From Alitta virens (taxonomy: Eukaryota > Annelida > Polychaeta > Phyllodocida > Nereididae): a stretch of 64,000 bases of DNA. Position numbers and translations under genes: made by a program. The notes beneath the pieces were generated by a model. That model did no database searches and was not told the DNA's origin. It saw nothing but the letters and a program-made list of their open reading frames with translations. Location: positions 8,027,701 through 8,091,700 of the forward strand of contig OW028586.1 in the NCBI GenBank assembly GCA_932294295.1, in the 5' to 3' direction. Of the stretch, positions 1 through 16,000 are shown piece after piece (the stretch's first letter is position 1; every line of letters begins with the position of its first letter).

Positions 1-3000
1 ATATACCCAGCTCCCAGACTTTTATGTGTCATTTTTCACAAAAAAGTAAACTTTGCTCAACAAATTTCTGGTAGCTGGGTAGTTAGCTATCCTGTAAGCA
101 CCAATATTTGGAACCATTAAATAGCCTATAGTTAAAGCTATCTAATAAATACACTACACCATTTCTGCTATCATTCTATATACCCAGCTCCCAGACTTTT
201 ATGTGTCATTTTTCACAAAATATTTTAACTTTGCTCAACAAATTTCTGGTAGCTTAGTTAACTATTCAGTAAGCACAAATATTTGGTACTATTAAATAGC
301 CAATGGTTACAGCTATCTAATAAATACACTACCAAACTTCTGCTATCATTCTATATACCCAGCTCCCAGACTTGTATGTGTCATTTTCCACAAAATATTT
401 TAACTGCTCAACAAATTTCTGGTAGCTGGGTAGTTAGCTATCCAGTATGCACCAATATTTGGTACCATTAAATAGCCAATGAATAAGGCAATCTAATGAA
501 TACACTACCAAATTTCTGCTATCATTCTATACCCAGCTCCCAGACCTTTATGTATCATTTTCAACCAAAAAAGGTAACTTTGCTCAACAAATTTCTGGTA
601 GCTGGGTAGTTAGCTATCCAGTATGCACCAATATTTGGTACCATTAAATAGCCAATGAATAAGGCTATCTAATGAATACACTACAAAATTTCTGCTATCA
701 TTCTATATACCCAGCTCCCAGACCTTTATGTATCATTTTCAACCAAAAAAGGTAACTTTGCTCAACAAATTTCTGGTAGCTGGGTAGTTAGCTATCCAGT
801 ATGCACCAATATTTGGTACCATTAAATAGCCAATGAATAAGGCAATCTAATGAATACACTACCAAATTTCTGCTATCATTCTATATACCCAGCTCCCAGA
901 CCTTTATGTATCATTTTCAACCAAAAAAGGTAACTTTGCTCAACAAATTTCTGGTAGCTGGGTAGTTAGCTATCCAGTATGCACCAATATTTGGTACCAT
1001 TAAATAGCCAATGAATAAGGCTATCTAATGAATACACTACCAAATTTATGCTAACATTCTATATACCCAGCTCCCAGACCTTTATGTATCATTTTCAACC
1101 AAAAAAGGTAACTTTGCTCAACAAATTTCTGGTAGCTGGGTAGTTAGCTATCCAGTATGCACCAATATTTGGTACCATTAAATAGCCAATGAATAAGGCT
1201 ATCTAATGAATACACTACCAAATTTCTGCTATCATTCTATATACCCAGCTCCCAGACCTTTATGTATCATTTTCAACCAAAAAAGGTAACTTTGCTCAAC
1301 AAATTTCTGGTAGCTGGGTAGTTAGCTATCCAGTAAGCACCAATATTTGGTACCATTAAATAGCCAATGAATAAGGCTATCTAATAAATACACTACCAAA
1401 TGTATGCTATCATTCTATATACCCAGCTCCCAGACTTTTATGTGTCATTTTTCACAAAAAAGTAAACTTTGCTCAACAAATTTCTGGTAGCTGGGTAGTT
1501 AGCTATCCTGTAAGCACCAATATTTGGAACCATTAAATAGCCTATAGTTAAAGCTATCTAATAAATACACTACAAAATTTCTGCTATCATTCTATATACC
1601 CAGCTCCCAGACTTTTATGTGTCATTTTTCACAAAATATTTTAACTTTGCTCAACAAATTTCTGGTAGCTTAGTTAACTATTCAGTAAGCACAAATATTT
1701 GGTACTATTAAATAGCCAATGGTTACAGCTATCTAATAAATACACTACCAAACTTCTGCTATCATTCTATATACCCAGCTCCCAGACTTGTATGTGTCAT
1801 TTTCCACAAAATATTTTAACTGCTCAACAAATTTCTGGTAGCTGGGTAGTTAGCTATCCAGTATGCACCAATATTTGGTACCATTAAATAGCCAATGAAT
1901 AAGGCAATCTAATGAATACACTACCAAATTTCTGCTATCATTCTATATACCCAGCTCCCAGACCTTTATGTATCATTTTCAACCAAAAAAGGTAACTTTG
2001 CTCAACAAATTTCTGGTAGCTGGGTAGTTAGCTATCCAGTATGCACCAATATTTGGTACCATTAAATAGCCAATGAATAAGGCAATCTAATGAATACACT
2101 ACCAAATTTCTGCTATCATTCTATATACCCAGCTCCCAGACCTTTATGTATCATTTTCAACCAAAAAAGGTAACTTTGCTCAACAAATTTCTGGTAGCTG
2201 GGTAGTTAGCTATCCAGTATGCACCAATATTTGGTACCATTAAATAGCCAATGAATAAGGCAATCTAATGAATACACTACCAAATTTCTGCTATCATTCT
2301 ATATACCCAGCTCCCAGACCTTTATGTATCATTTTCAACCAAAAAAGGTAACTTTGCTCAACAAATTTCTGGTAGCTGGGTAGTTAGCTATCCAGTATGC
2401 ACCAATATTTGGTACCATTAAATAGCCAATGAATAAGGCTATCTAATGAATACACTACCAAATTTCTGCTATCATTCTATATACCCAGCTCCCAGACCTT
2501 TATGTATCATTTTCAACCAAAAAAGGTAACTTTGCTCAACAAATTTCTGGTAGCTGGGTAGTTAGCTATCCAGTATGCACCAATATTTGGTACCATTAAA
2601 TAGCCAATGAATAAGGCAATCTAATGAATACACTACCAAATTTCTGCTATCATTCTATATACCCAGCTCCCAGACCTTTATGTATCATTTTCAACCAAAA
2701 AAGGTAACTTTGCTCAACAAATTTCTGGTAGCTGGGTAGTTAGCTATCCAGTATGCACCAATATTTGGTACCATTAAATAGCCAATGAATAAGGCTATCT
2801 AATGAATACACTACCAAATTTCTGCTATCATTCTATATACCCAGCTCCCAGACCTTTATGTATCATTTTCAACCAAAAAAGGTAACTTTGCTCAACAAAT
2901 TTCTGGTAGCTGGGTAGTTAGCTATCCAGTATGCACCAATATTTGGTACCATTAAATAGCCAATGAATAAGGCAATCTAATGAATACACTACCAAATTTC

Positions 3001-6000
3001 TGCTATCATTCTATATACCCAGCTCCCAGACCTTTATGTATCATTTTCAACCAAAAAAGGTAACTTTGCTCAACAAATTTCTGGTAGCTGGGTAGTTAGC
3101 TATCCAGTATGCACCAATATTTGGTACCATTAAATAGCCAATGAATAAGGCAATCTAATGAATACACTACCAAATTTCTGCTATCATTCTATATACCCAG
3201 CTCCCAGACCTTTATGTATCATTTTCAACCAAAAAAGGTAACTTTGCTCAACAAATTTCTGGTAGCTGGGTAGTTAGCTATCCAGTATGCACCAATATTT
3301 GGTACCATTAAATAGCCAATGAATAAGGCTATCTAATGAATACACTACCAAATTTCTGCTATCATTCTATATACCCAGCTTCCAGACCTTTATGTATCAT
3401 TTTCAACCAAAAAAGGTAACTTTGCTCAACAAATTTCTGGTAGCTGGGTAGTTAGCTATCCAGTATGCACCAATATTTGGTACCATTAAATAGCCAATGA
3501 ATAAGGCAATCTAATGAATACACTACCAAATTTCTGCTATCATTCTATATACCCAGCTCCCAGACCTTTATGTATCATTTTCAATCAAAAAAGGCAACTT
3601 TGCTCAACAAATTTCTGGTAGCTGGGTAGTTAGCTATCCAGTATGCACCAATATTTGGTACCATTAAATAGCCAATGAATAAGGCAATCTAATGAATACA
3701 CTACCAAATTTCTGCTATCATTCTATATACCCAGCTCCCAGACCTTTATGTATCATTTTCAACCAAAAAAGGTAACTTTGCTCAACAAATTTCTGGTAGC
3801 TGGGTAGTTAGCTATCCAGTATGCACCAATATTTGATACCATTAAATAGCCAATGAATAAGGCTATCTAATGAATACACTACCAAATTTCTGCTATCATT
3901 CTATATACCCAGCTCCCAGACCTTTATGTATCATTTTCAACCAAAAAAGGTAATTTTACTCAACAAATTTCTGGTAGCTGGGTAGTTAGCTATGCTGTAA
4001 GCACCAATATTTGGTACCATTAAATAGCCAATGAATAAGGCTATCTAATAAATACACTACCAAATGTATGCTATCATTCTATATACCCAGCTCCCAGACT
4101 TTCATGTGTCATTTTTCACAAAAAAGTAAACTTTGCTCAACAAATTTCTGGTAGCTGGGTAGTTAGCTATCCTGTAAGCACCAATATTTGGAACCATTAA
4201 ATAGCCTATAGTTAAAGCTATCTAATAAATACACTACAAAATTTCTGCTATCATTCTATATACCCAGCTCCCAGACTTTTATGTGTCATTTTTCACAAAA
4301 TATTTTAACTTTGCTCAACAAATTTCTGGTAGCTTAGTTAACTATTCAGTAAGCACAAATATTTGGTACTATTAAATAGCCAATGGTTACAGCTATCTAA
4401 TAAATACACTACCAAACTTCTGCTATCATTCTATATACCCAGCTCCCAGACTTGTATGTGTCATTTTCCACAAAATATTTTAACTGCTCAACAAATTTCT
4501 GGTAGCTGGGTAGTTAGCTATCCAGTATGCACCAATATTTGGTACCATTAAATAGCCAATGAATAAGGCTATCTAATGAATACACTACCAAATTTCTGCT
4601 ATCATTCTATATACCCAGCTCCCAGACCTTTATGTATCATTTTCAACCAAAAAAGGTAACTTTGCTCAACAAATTTCTGGTAGCTGGGTAGTTAGCTATC
4701 CAGTATGCACCAATATTTGGTACCATTAAATAGCCAATGAATAAGGCTATCTAATGAATACACTACCAAATTTATGCTATCATTCTATATACCCAGCTCC
4801 CAGACCTTTATGTATCATTTTCAACCAAAAAAGGTAACTTTGCTCAACAAATTTCTGGTAGCTGGGTAGTTAGCTATCCAGTATGCACCAATATTTGGTA
4901 CCATTAAATAGCCAATGAATAAGGCTATCTAATGAATACACTACCAAATTTCTGCTATCATTCTATATACCCAGCTCCCAGACCTTTATGTATCATTTTC
5001 AACCAAAAAAGGTAACTTTGCTCAACAAATTTCTGGTAGCTGGGTAGTTAGCTATCCAGTAAGCACCAATATTTGGTACCATTAAATAGCCAATGAATAA
5101 GGCTATCTAATAAATACACTACCAAATGTATGCTATCATTCTATATACCCAGCTCCCAGACTTTTATGTGTCATTTTTCACAAAAAAGTAAACTTTGCTC
5201 AACAAATTTCTGGTAGCTGGGTAGTTAGCTATCCTGTAAGCACCAATATTTGGAACCATTAAATACCCTATAGTTAAAGCTATCTAATAAATACACTACA
5301 AAATTTCTGCTATCATTCTATATACCCAGCTCCCAGACCGTTATGTGTCATTTTTCACAAAATATTTTAACTTTGCTCAACAAATTTCTGGTAGCTTAGT
5401 TAACTATTTAGTAAGCACAAATATTTGGTACTATTAAATAGCCAATGGTTACAGCTATCTAATAAATACACTACCAAACTTCTGCTATCATTCTATATAC
5501 CCAGCTCCCAGACTTGTATGTGTCATTTTCCACAAAATATTTTAACTGCTCAACAAATTTCTGGTAGCTGGGTAGTTAGCTATCCAGTATGCACCAATAT
5601 TTGGTACCATTAAATAGCCAATGAATAAGGCTATCTAATGAATACACTACCAAATTTCTGCTATCATTCTATATACCCAGCTCCCAGACCTTTATGTATC
5701 ATTTTCAACCAAAAAAGGTAACTTTGCTCAACAAATGTCTGGTAGCTGGGTAGTTAGCTATCCAGTATGCACCAATATTTGGTACCATTAAATAGCCAAT
5801 GAATAAGGCAATCTAATGAATACACTACCAAATTTATGCTATCATTCTATATACCCAGCTCCCAGACCTTTATGTATCATTTTCAACCAAAAAAGGTAAC
5901 TTTGCTCAACAAATTTCTGGTAGCTGGGTAGTTAGCTATCCAGTATGCACCAATATTTGGTACCATTAAATAGCCAATGAATAAGGCTATCTAATGAATA

Positions 6001-9000
6001 CATTACCAAATTTCTGCTATCATTCTATATACCCAGCTCCCAGACCTTTATGTATCATTTTCAACCAAAAAAGGTAATTTTACTCAACAAATTTCTGGTA
6101 GCTGGGTAGTTAGCTATGCTGTAAGCACCAATATTTGGTACCATTAAATAGCCAATGAATAAGGCTATCTAATAAATACACTACCAAATGTATGCTATCA
6201 TTCTATATACCCAGCTCCCAGACTTTTATGTGTCATTTTTCACAAAAAAGTAAACTTTGCTCAACAAATTTCTGGTAGCTGGGTAGTTAGCTATCCTGTA
6301 AGCACCAATATTTGGAACCATTAAATAGCCTATAGTTAAAGCTATCTAATAAATACACTACAAAATTTCTGCTATCATTCTATATACCCAGCTCCCAGAC
6401 TTTTATGTGTCATTTTTCACAAAATATTTTAACTTTGCTCAACAAATTTCTGGTAGCTTAGTTAACTATTCAGTAAGCACAAATATTTGGTACTATTAAA
6501 TAGCCAATGGTTACAGCTATCTAATAAATACACTACCAAACTTCTGCTATCATTCTATATACCCAGCTCCCAGACTTGTATGTGTCATTTTCCACAAAAT
6601 ATTTTAACTGCTCAACAAATTTCTGGTAGCTGGGTAGTTAGCTATCCAGTATGCACCAATATTTGGTACCATTAAATAGCCAATGAATAAGGCAATCTAA
6701 TGAATACACTACCAAATTTCTGCTATCATTCTATATACCCAGCTCCCAGACCTTTATGTATCATTTTCAACCAAAAAAGGTAACTTTGCTCAACAAATTT
6801 CTGGTAGCTGGGTAGTTAGCTATCCAGTATGCACCAATATTTGGTACCATTAAATAGCCAATGAATAAGGCAATCTAATGAATACACTACCAAATTTCTG
6901 CTATCACTCTATATACCCAGCTCCCAGACCTTTATGTATCATTTTCAACCAAAAAAGGTAACTTTGCTCAACAAATTTCTGGTAGCTGGGTAGTTAGCTA
7001 TCCAGTATGCACCAATATTTGGTACCATTAAATAGCCAATGAATAAGGCTATCTAATGAATACACTACCAAATTTCTGCTATCATTCTATATACCCAGCT
7101 CCCAGACCTTTATGTATCATTTTCAACCAAAAAAGGTAACTTTGCTCAACAAATTTCTGGTAGCTGGGTAGTTAGCTATCCAGTATGCACCAATATTTGG
7201 TACCATTAAATAGCCAATGAATCAGGCAATCTAATGAATACACTACCAAATTTCTGCTATCATTCTATATACCCAGCTCCCAGACCTTTATGTATCATTT
7301 TCAACCAAAAAAGGTAACTTTGCTCAACAAATTTCTGGTAGCTGGGTAGTTAGCTATCCAGTATGCACCAATATTTGGTACCATTAAATAGCCAATGAAT
7401 AAGGCTATCTAATGAATACACTACCAAATTTATGCTATCATTCTATATACCCAGCTCCCAGACCTTTATGTATCATTTTCAACCAAAAAAGGTAACTTTG
7501 CTCAACAAATTTCTGGTAGCTGGGTAGTTAGCTATCCAGTATGCACCAATATTTGGTACCATTAAATAGCCAATGAATAAGGCTATCTAATGAATACACT
7601 ACCAAATTTCTGCTATCATTCTATATACCCAGCTCCCAGACCTTTATGTATCATTTTCAACCAAAAAAGGTAACTTTGCTCAACAAATTTCTGGTAGCTG
7701 GGTAGTTAGCTATCCAGTAAGCACCAATATTTGGTACCATTAAATAGCCAATGAATAAGGCTATCTAATAAATACACTACCAAATGTATGCTATCATTCT
7801 ATATACCCAGCTCCCAGACTTTTATGTGTCATTTTTCACAAAAAAGTAAACTTTGCTCAACAAATTTCTGGTAGCTGGGTAGTTAGCTATCCTGTAAGCA
7901 CCAATATTTGGAACCATTAAATAGCCTATAGTTAAAGCTATCTAATAAATACACTACAAAATTTCTGCTATCATTCTATATACCCAGCTCCCAGACCTTT
8001 ATGTGTCATTTTTCACAAAATATTTTAACTTTGCTCAACACATTTCTGGTAGCTTAGTTAACTATTTAGTAAGCACAAATATTTGGTACTATTAAATAGC
8101 CAATGGTTACAGCTATCTAATAAATACACTACCAAACTTCTGCTATCATTCTATATACCCAGCTCCCAGACTTGTATGTGTCATTTTCCACAAAATATTT
8201 TAACTGCTCAACAAATTTCTGGTAGCTGGGTAGTTAGCTATCCAGTATGCACCAATATTTGGTACCATTAAATAGCCAATGAATAAGGCTATCTAATGAA
8301 TACACTACCAAATTTCTGCTATCATTCTATATACCCAGCTCCCAGACCTTTATGTATCATTTTCAACCAAAAAAGGTAACTTTGCTCAACAAATTTCTGG
8401 TAGCTGGGTAGTTAGCTATCCAGTATGCACCAATATTTGGTACCATTAAATAGCCAATGAATAAGGCAATCTAATGAATACACTACCAAATTTCTGCTAT
8501 CATTCTATATACCCAGCTCCCAGACCTTTATGTATCATTTTCAACCAAAAAAGGTAACTTTGCTCAACAAATTTCTGGTAGCTGGGTAGTTAGCTATCCA
8601 GTATGCACCAATATTTGGTACCATTAAATAGCCAATGAATAAGGCTATCTAATGAATACACTACCAAATTTCTGCTATCATTCTATATACCCAGCTCCCA
8701 GACCTTTATGTATCATTTTCAACCAAAAAAGGTAATTTTACTCAACAAATTTCTGGTAGCTGGGTAGTTAGCTATGCTGTAAGCACCAATATTTGGTACC
8801 ATTAAATAGCCAATGAATAAGGCTATCTAATAAATACACTACCAAATGTATGCTATCATTCTATATACCCAGCTCCCAGACTTTTATGTGTCATTTTTCA
8901 CAAAAAAGTAAACTTTGCTCAACAAATTTCTGGTAGCTGGGTAGTTAGCTATCCTGTAAGCACCAATATTTGGAACCATTAAATAGCCTATAGTTAAAGC

Positions 9001-12000
9001 TATCTAATAAATACACTACACAATTTCTGCTATCATTCTATATACCCAGCTCCCAGACTTTTATGTGTCATTTTTCACAAAATATTTTAACTTTGCTCAA
9101 CAAATTTCTGGTAGCTTAGTTAACTATTCAGTAAGCACAAATATTTGGTACTATTAAATAGCCAATGGTTACAGCTATCTAATAAATACACTACCAAACT
9201 TCTGCTATCATTCTATATACCCAGCTCCCAGACTTGTATGTGTCATTTTCCACAAAATATTTTAACTGCTCAACAAATTTCTGGTAGCTGGGTAGTTAGC
9301 TATCCAGTATGCACCAATATTTGGTACCATTAAATAGCCAATGAATAAGGCAATCTAATGAATACACTACCAAATTTCTGCTATCATTCTATACCCAGCT
9401 CCCAGACCTTTATGTATCATTTTCAACCAAAAAAGGTAACTTTGCTCAACAAATTTCTGGTAGCTGGGTAGTTAGCTATCCAGTATGCACCAATATTTGG
9501 TACCATTAAATAGCCAATGAATAAGGCTATCTAATGAATACACTACCAAATTTCTGCTATCATTCTATATACCCAGCTCCCAGACCTTTATGTATCATTT
9601 TCAACCAAAAAAGGTAACTTTGCTCAACAAATTTCTGGTAGCTGGGTAGTTAGCTATCCAGTATGCACCAATATTTGGTACCATTAAATAGCCAATGAAT
9701 AAGGCAATCTAATGAATACACTACCAAATTTCTGCTATCATTCTATATACCCAGCTCCCAGACCTTTATGTATCATTTTCAACCAAAAAAGGTAACTTTG
9801 CTCAACAAATTTCTGGTAGCTGGGTAGTTAGCTATCCAGTATGCACCAATATTTGGTACCATTAAATAGCCAATGAATAAGGCTATCTAATGAATACACT
9901 ACCAAATTTATGCTAACATTCTATATACCCAGCTCCCAGACCTTTATGTATCATTTTCAACCAAAAAAGGTAACTTTGCTCAACAAATTTCTGGTAGCTG
10001 GGTAGTTAGCTATCCAGTATGCACCAATATTTGGTACCATTAAATAGCCAATGAATAAGGCTATCTAATGAATACACTACCAAATTTCTGCTATCATTCT
10101 ATATACCCAGCTCCCAGACCTTTATGTATCATTTTCAACCAAAAAAGGTAACTTTGCTCAACAAATTTCTGGTAGCTGGGTAGTTAGCTATCCAGTAAGC
10201 ACCAATATTTGGTACCATTAAATAGCCAATGAATAAGGCTATCTAATAAATACACTACCAAATGTATGCTATCATTCTATATACCCAGCTCCCAGACTTT
10301 TATGTGTCATTTTTCACAAAAAAGTAAACTTTGCTCAACAAATTTCTGGTAGCTGGGTAGTTAGCTATCCTGTAAGCACCAATATTTGGAACCATTAAAT
10401 AGCCTATAGTTAAAGCTATCTAATAAATACACTACAAAATGTCTGCTATCATTCTATATACCCAGCTCCCAGACCTTTATGTGTCATTTTTCACAAAATA
10501 TTTTAACTTTGCTCAACAAATTTCTGGTAGCTTAGTTAACTATTTAGTAAGCACAAATATTTGGTACTATTAAATAGCCAATGGTTACAGCTATCTAATA
10601 AATACACTACCAAACTTCTGCTATCATTCTATATACCCAGCTCCCAGACTTGTATGTGTCATTTTCCACAAAATATTTTAACTGCTCAACAAATTTCTGG
10701 TAGCTGGGTAGTTAGCTATCCAGTATGCACCAATATTTGGTACCATTAAATAGCCAATGAATAAGGCTATCTAATGAATACACTACCAAATTTCTACTAT
10801 CATTCTATATACCCAGCTCCCAGACCTTTATGTATCATTTTCAACCAAAAAAGGTAACTTTGCTCAACAAATTTCTGGTAGCTGGGTAGTTAGCTATCCA
10901 GTATGCACCAATATTTGGTACCATTAAATAGCCAATGAATAAGGCAATCTAATGAATACACTACCAAATTTCTGCTATCATTCTATATACCCAGCTCCCA
11001 GACCTTTATGTATCATTTTCACCCAAAAAAGGTAACTTTGCTCAACAAATTTCTGGTAGCTGGGTAGTTAGCTATCCAGTATGCACCAATATTTGGTACC
11101 ATTAAATAGCCAATGAATAAGGCTATCTAATGAATACACTACCAAATTTCTGCTATCATTCTATATACCCAGCTCCCAGACCTTTATGTATCATTTTCAA
11201 CCAAAAAAGGTAATTTTACTCAACAAATTTCTGGTAGCTGGGTAGTTAGCTATGCTGTAAGCACCAATATTTGGTACCATTAAATAGCCAATGAATAAGG
11301 CTATCTAATAAATACACTACCAAATGTATGCTATCATTCTATATACCCAGCTCCCAGACTTTTATGTGTCATTTTTCACAAAAAAGTAAACTTTGCTCAA
11401 CAAATTTCTGGTAGCTGGGTAGTTAGCTATCCTGTAAGCACCAATATTTGGAACCATTAAATAGCCTATAGTTAAAGCTATCTAATAAATACACTACAAA
11501 ATTTCTGCTATCATTCTATATACCCAGCTCCCAGACTTTTATGTGTCATTTTCCCCAAAATATTTTAACTTTGCTCAACAAATTTCTGGTAGCTTAGTTA
11601 ACTATTCAGTAAGCACAAATATTTGGTACTATTAAATAGCCAATGGTTACAGCTATCTAATAAATACACTACCAAACTTCTGCTATCATTCTATATACCC
11701 AGCTCCCAGACTTGTATGTGTCATTTTCCACAAAATATTTTAACTGCTCAACAAATTTCTGGTAGCTGGGTAGTTAGCTATCCAGTATGCACCAATATTT
11801 GGTACCATTAAATAGCCAATGAATAAGGCAATCTAATGAATACACTACCAAATTTCTGCTATCATTCTATATACCCAGCTCCCAGACCTTTATGTATCAT
11901 TTTCAACCAAAAAAGGTAACTTTGCTCAACAAATTTCTGGTAGCTGGGTAGTTAGCTATCCAGTATGCACCAATATTTGGTACCATTAAATAGCCAATGA

Positions 12001-12224
12001 ATAAGGCTATCTAATGAATACACTACCAAATTTCTGCTATCATTCTATATACCCAGCTCCCAGACCTTTATGTATCATTTTCAACCAAAAAAGGGAACTT
12101 TGCTCAACAAATGTCTGGTAGCTGGGTAGTTAGCTATCCAGTAAGCACCAATATTTGGTACCATTAAATAACCAATGAATAAGGCTATCTAATAAATACA
12201 CTACCAAATTTCTGCTATCATTCT
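1..12224. repeat. Higher-order repeat domain A-B-C-(D)n with variable n
   Basis: Each higher-order unit opens with one A, one B and one C monomer, followed by a run of D monomers. Spacing between equivalent points (283, 1699, 4363, 5425, 6487, 8083, 9145, 10561, 11623, 12510) is 1416, 2664, 1062, 1062, 1596, 1062, 1416, 1062 and 887 bp. That is 8, 15, 6, 6, 9, 6, 8, 6 and 5 monomers, so n runs 5, 12, 3, 3, 6, 3, 5, 3, 2. Units of equal length are almost identical. Within D the main alternation is GGCAATC versus GGCTATC. The pattern suggests unequal exchange within the D run. Confidence 0.9.
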
Positions 12225-15200
12225 ATATACCCAGCTCCCAGACTTTTATGTGTCATTTTTCACAAAAAAGTTAACTTTGCTCAACAAATTTCTGGTAGCT
12301 GGGTAGTTAGCTATCCTGTAAGCACCAATATTTGGAACCATTAAATAGCCTATAGTTAAAGCTATCTAATTAATACACTACAAAATTTCTGCTATCATTC
12401 TATATACCCAGCTCCCAGACTTTTATGTGTCATTTTTCACAAAATATTTTAACTTTGCTCAACAAATTTCTGTTAGCTGGGTAGTTAACTATTCAGTAAG
12501 CACAAATATTTGGTACTATTAAATAGCCAATGGTTACAGCTATCTAATAATTACACTACCAAATTTCTGCTATCAGTCTATATACCCAGCACCCAGACTT
12601 GTATGTGTCATTTTCCACAAAATATTTTAACTGCTCAACAAATTTCTGGTAGCTGGGTAGTTAGCTATCCAGTATGCACCAATATTTGTTACCATTAAAT
12701 AGCCAATGAATAAGGCAATCTATTGAATACACTACCAAATTTCTGCTATCATTCTATATACCCAGCTCCCAGACCTATATGTATCATTTTCAACCAAAAA
12801 AGGGAACTTTGCTCAACAAATTTCTGGTAGCTGGGTAGTTAGCTATCCAGTAAGCACCAATATTTGGTACCATTAAATAGCCAATGAATATGGCTATCTA
12901 ATAAATACACTACCAAATTTATGCTATCATTCTATATACCCAGCTCCCAGACTTTTATGTGTCATTTTTCACAAAAAAGTTAACTTTGCTCAACAAATTT
13001 CTGGTAGCTGGGTAGTTAGCTATCCTGTAAGCACCAATATTTGGAACCATTAAATAGCCTATAGTTAAAGCTATCTAATAAATACACAAGAAAATGTCTG
13101 CTATCATTCTATATACCCAGCTCCCAGACTTTTATGTGTCATTTTTCACAAAATATTTTAACTTTGCTCAACAAATTTCTGGTAGCTGGGTAGTTAACTA
13201 TTCAGTAAGCACAAATATTTGGTACTATTAAATAGCCAATGGTTACAGCTATCTAAGAAATACACTACCAAACTTCTGCTATCATTCTATATACCCAGCT
13301 CCCAGACTTGTATGTGTCATTTTCCACAAAATATTTTAACTGCTCAACAAATTTCTGGTAGCTGGGTAGTTAGCTATCCAGTATGCACCAATATTTGGTA
13401 CCATTAAATAGCCAATGAATAAGGGTATCTAATGAATACACTACCAAATTTCTGCTATCATTCTATATACCCAGCTCCCAGACCTTTATGTATCATTTTC
13501 AACCAAAAAAGGTAACTTTGCTCAACAAATTTCTGGTAGCTGGGTAGTTAGCTATCCAGTAAGCACCAATATTTGGTACCATTAAATAGCCAATGAATAA
13601 GGCTATCTAATAAATACACTACCAAATTTATGCTATCATTCTATATACCCAGCTCCCAGACTTATATGTGTCATTTTTCACAAAAAAGTTAACTTTGCTC
13701 AACAAATTTCTGGTAGCTGGGTAGTTAGCTATCCTGTAAGCACCAATATTTGGTACCATTAAATAGCCAATAGTTAAAGCTATCTAATAAATACACTACC
13801 AAATTTCTGCTATCATTCTGTATACCCAGCTCCCAGACTTTTATGTGTCATTTTAAACCAAAAAAGTTAACTTTGCTCAACAAATTTCTGGTAGCTGGGT
13901 AGTTAACTATTCAGTAAGCACAAATATTTGGTACTATTAAATAGCCAATGGTTACAGCTATCTAAGAAATACACTACCAAACTTCTGCTATCATTCTATA
14001 TACCCAGCTCCCAGACTTGTATGTGTCATTTTCCACAAAATATTTTAACTGCTCAACAAATTTCTGGTAGCTGGGTAGTTAGCTATCCAGTATGCACCAA
14101 TATTTGGTACCATTAAATAGCCAATGAATAAGGGTATCTAATGAATACACTACCAAATTTCTGCTATCATTCTATATACCCAGCTCCCAGACCTTTATGT
14201 ATCATTTTCAACCAAAAAAGGTAACTTTGCTCAACAAATTTCTGGTAGCTGGGTAGTTAGCTATCCAGTAAGCACCAATATTTGGTACCATTAAATAGCC
14301 AATGAATAAGGCTATCTAATAAATACACTACCAAATTTATGCTATCATTCTATATACCCAGCTCCCAGACTTTTATGTGTCATTTTTCACAAAAAAGTTA
14401 ACTTTGCTCAACAAATTTCTGGTAGCTGGGTAGTTAGCTATCCTGTAAGCACCAATATTTGGAACCATTAAATAGCCTATAGTTAAAGCTATCTAATTAA
14501 TACACTACAAAATTTCTGCTATCATTCTATATACCCAGCTCCCAGACTTTTATGTGTCATTTTTCACAAAATATTTTAACTTTGCTCAACAAATTTCTGT
14601 TAGCTGGGTAGTTAACTATTCAGTAAGCACAAATATTTGGTACTATTAAATAGCCAATGGTTACAGCTATCTAATAATTACACTACCAAATTTCTGCTAT
14701 CAGTCTATATACCCAGCACCCAGACTTGTATGTGTCATTTTCCACAAAATATTTTAACTGCTCAACAAATTTCTGGTAGCTGGGTAGTTAGCTATCCAGT
14801 ATGCACCAATATTTGTTACCATTAAATAGCCAATGAATAAGGCAATCTATTGAATACACTACCAAATTTCTGCTATCATTCTATATACCCAGCTCCCAGA
14901 CCTATATGTGTCATTTTCAACCAAAAAAGGGAACTTTGCTCAACAAATTTCTGGTAGCTGGGTAGTTAGCTATCCAGTAAGCACCAATATTTGGTACCAT
15001 TAAATAGCCAATGAATATGGCTATCTAATAAATACACTACCAAATTTATGCTATCATTCTATATACCCAGCTCCCAGACTTTTATGTGTCATTTTTCACA
15101 AAAAAGTTAACTTTGCTCAACAAATTTCTGGTAGCTGGGTAGTTAGCTATCCTGTAAGCACCAATATTTGGAACCATTAAATAGCCTATAGTTAAAGCTA

Positions 15201-16000
15201 TCTAATAAATACACAAGAAAATGTCTGCTATCATTCTATATACCCAGCTCCCAGACTTTTATGTGTCATTTTTCACAAAATATTTTAACTTTGCTCAACA
15301 AATTTCTGGTAGCTGGGTAGTTAACTATTCAGTAAGCACAAATATTTGGTACTATTAAATAGCCAATGGTTACAGCTATCTAAGAAATACACTACCAAAC
15401 TTCTGCTATCATTCTATATACCCAGCTCCCAGACTTGTATGTGTCATTTTCCACAAAATATTTTAACTGCTCAACAAATTTCTGGTAGCTGGGTAGTTAG
15501 CTATCCAGTATGCACCAATATTTGGTACCATTAAATAGCCAATGAATAAGGGTATCTAATGAATACACTACCAAATTTCTGCTATCATTCTATATACCCA
15601 GCTCCCAGACCTTTATGTATCATTTTCAACCAAAAAAGGTAACTTTGCTCAACAAATTTCTGGTAGCTGGGTAGTTAGCTATCCTGTAAGCACCAATATT
15701 TGGTACCATTAAATAGCCAATAGGTAAAGCTATCTAATAAATACACTACCAAATTTCTGCTATCATTCTATATACCCAGCTCCCAGACTTTTATGTGTCA
15801 TTTTAAACCAAAAAAGTTAACTTTGCTCAACAAATTTCTGGTAGCTGGGTAGTTAGCTATCCAGTATGCACCAATATTTGGTACCATTAAATAGCCAATG
15901 AATAAGGCAATCTAATGAATACACTACCAAATTTATGCTATCATTCTATATACCCAGCTCCCAGACTTTTATGTGTCATTTTTCACAAAAAAGTTAACTT
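12225..16000. repeat. 709-bp four-mer higher-order domain with a 2,127-bp super-period
   Basis: Equivalent points at 12510, 13219, 13928, 14637 and 15346 are exactly 709 bp apart (four monomers). The units at 12510 and 14637 share private variants (ATTACACTACC, CTATCAGTCTATATACCCAGCACCC, TTTGTTACC) absent from the units between them, so the larger period is three units, 2,127 bp. A-type monomers here carry AAAAAAGTTAAC rather than AAAAAAGTAAAC. The right limit is approximate because irregular monomers follow. Confidence 0.85.
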
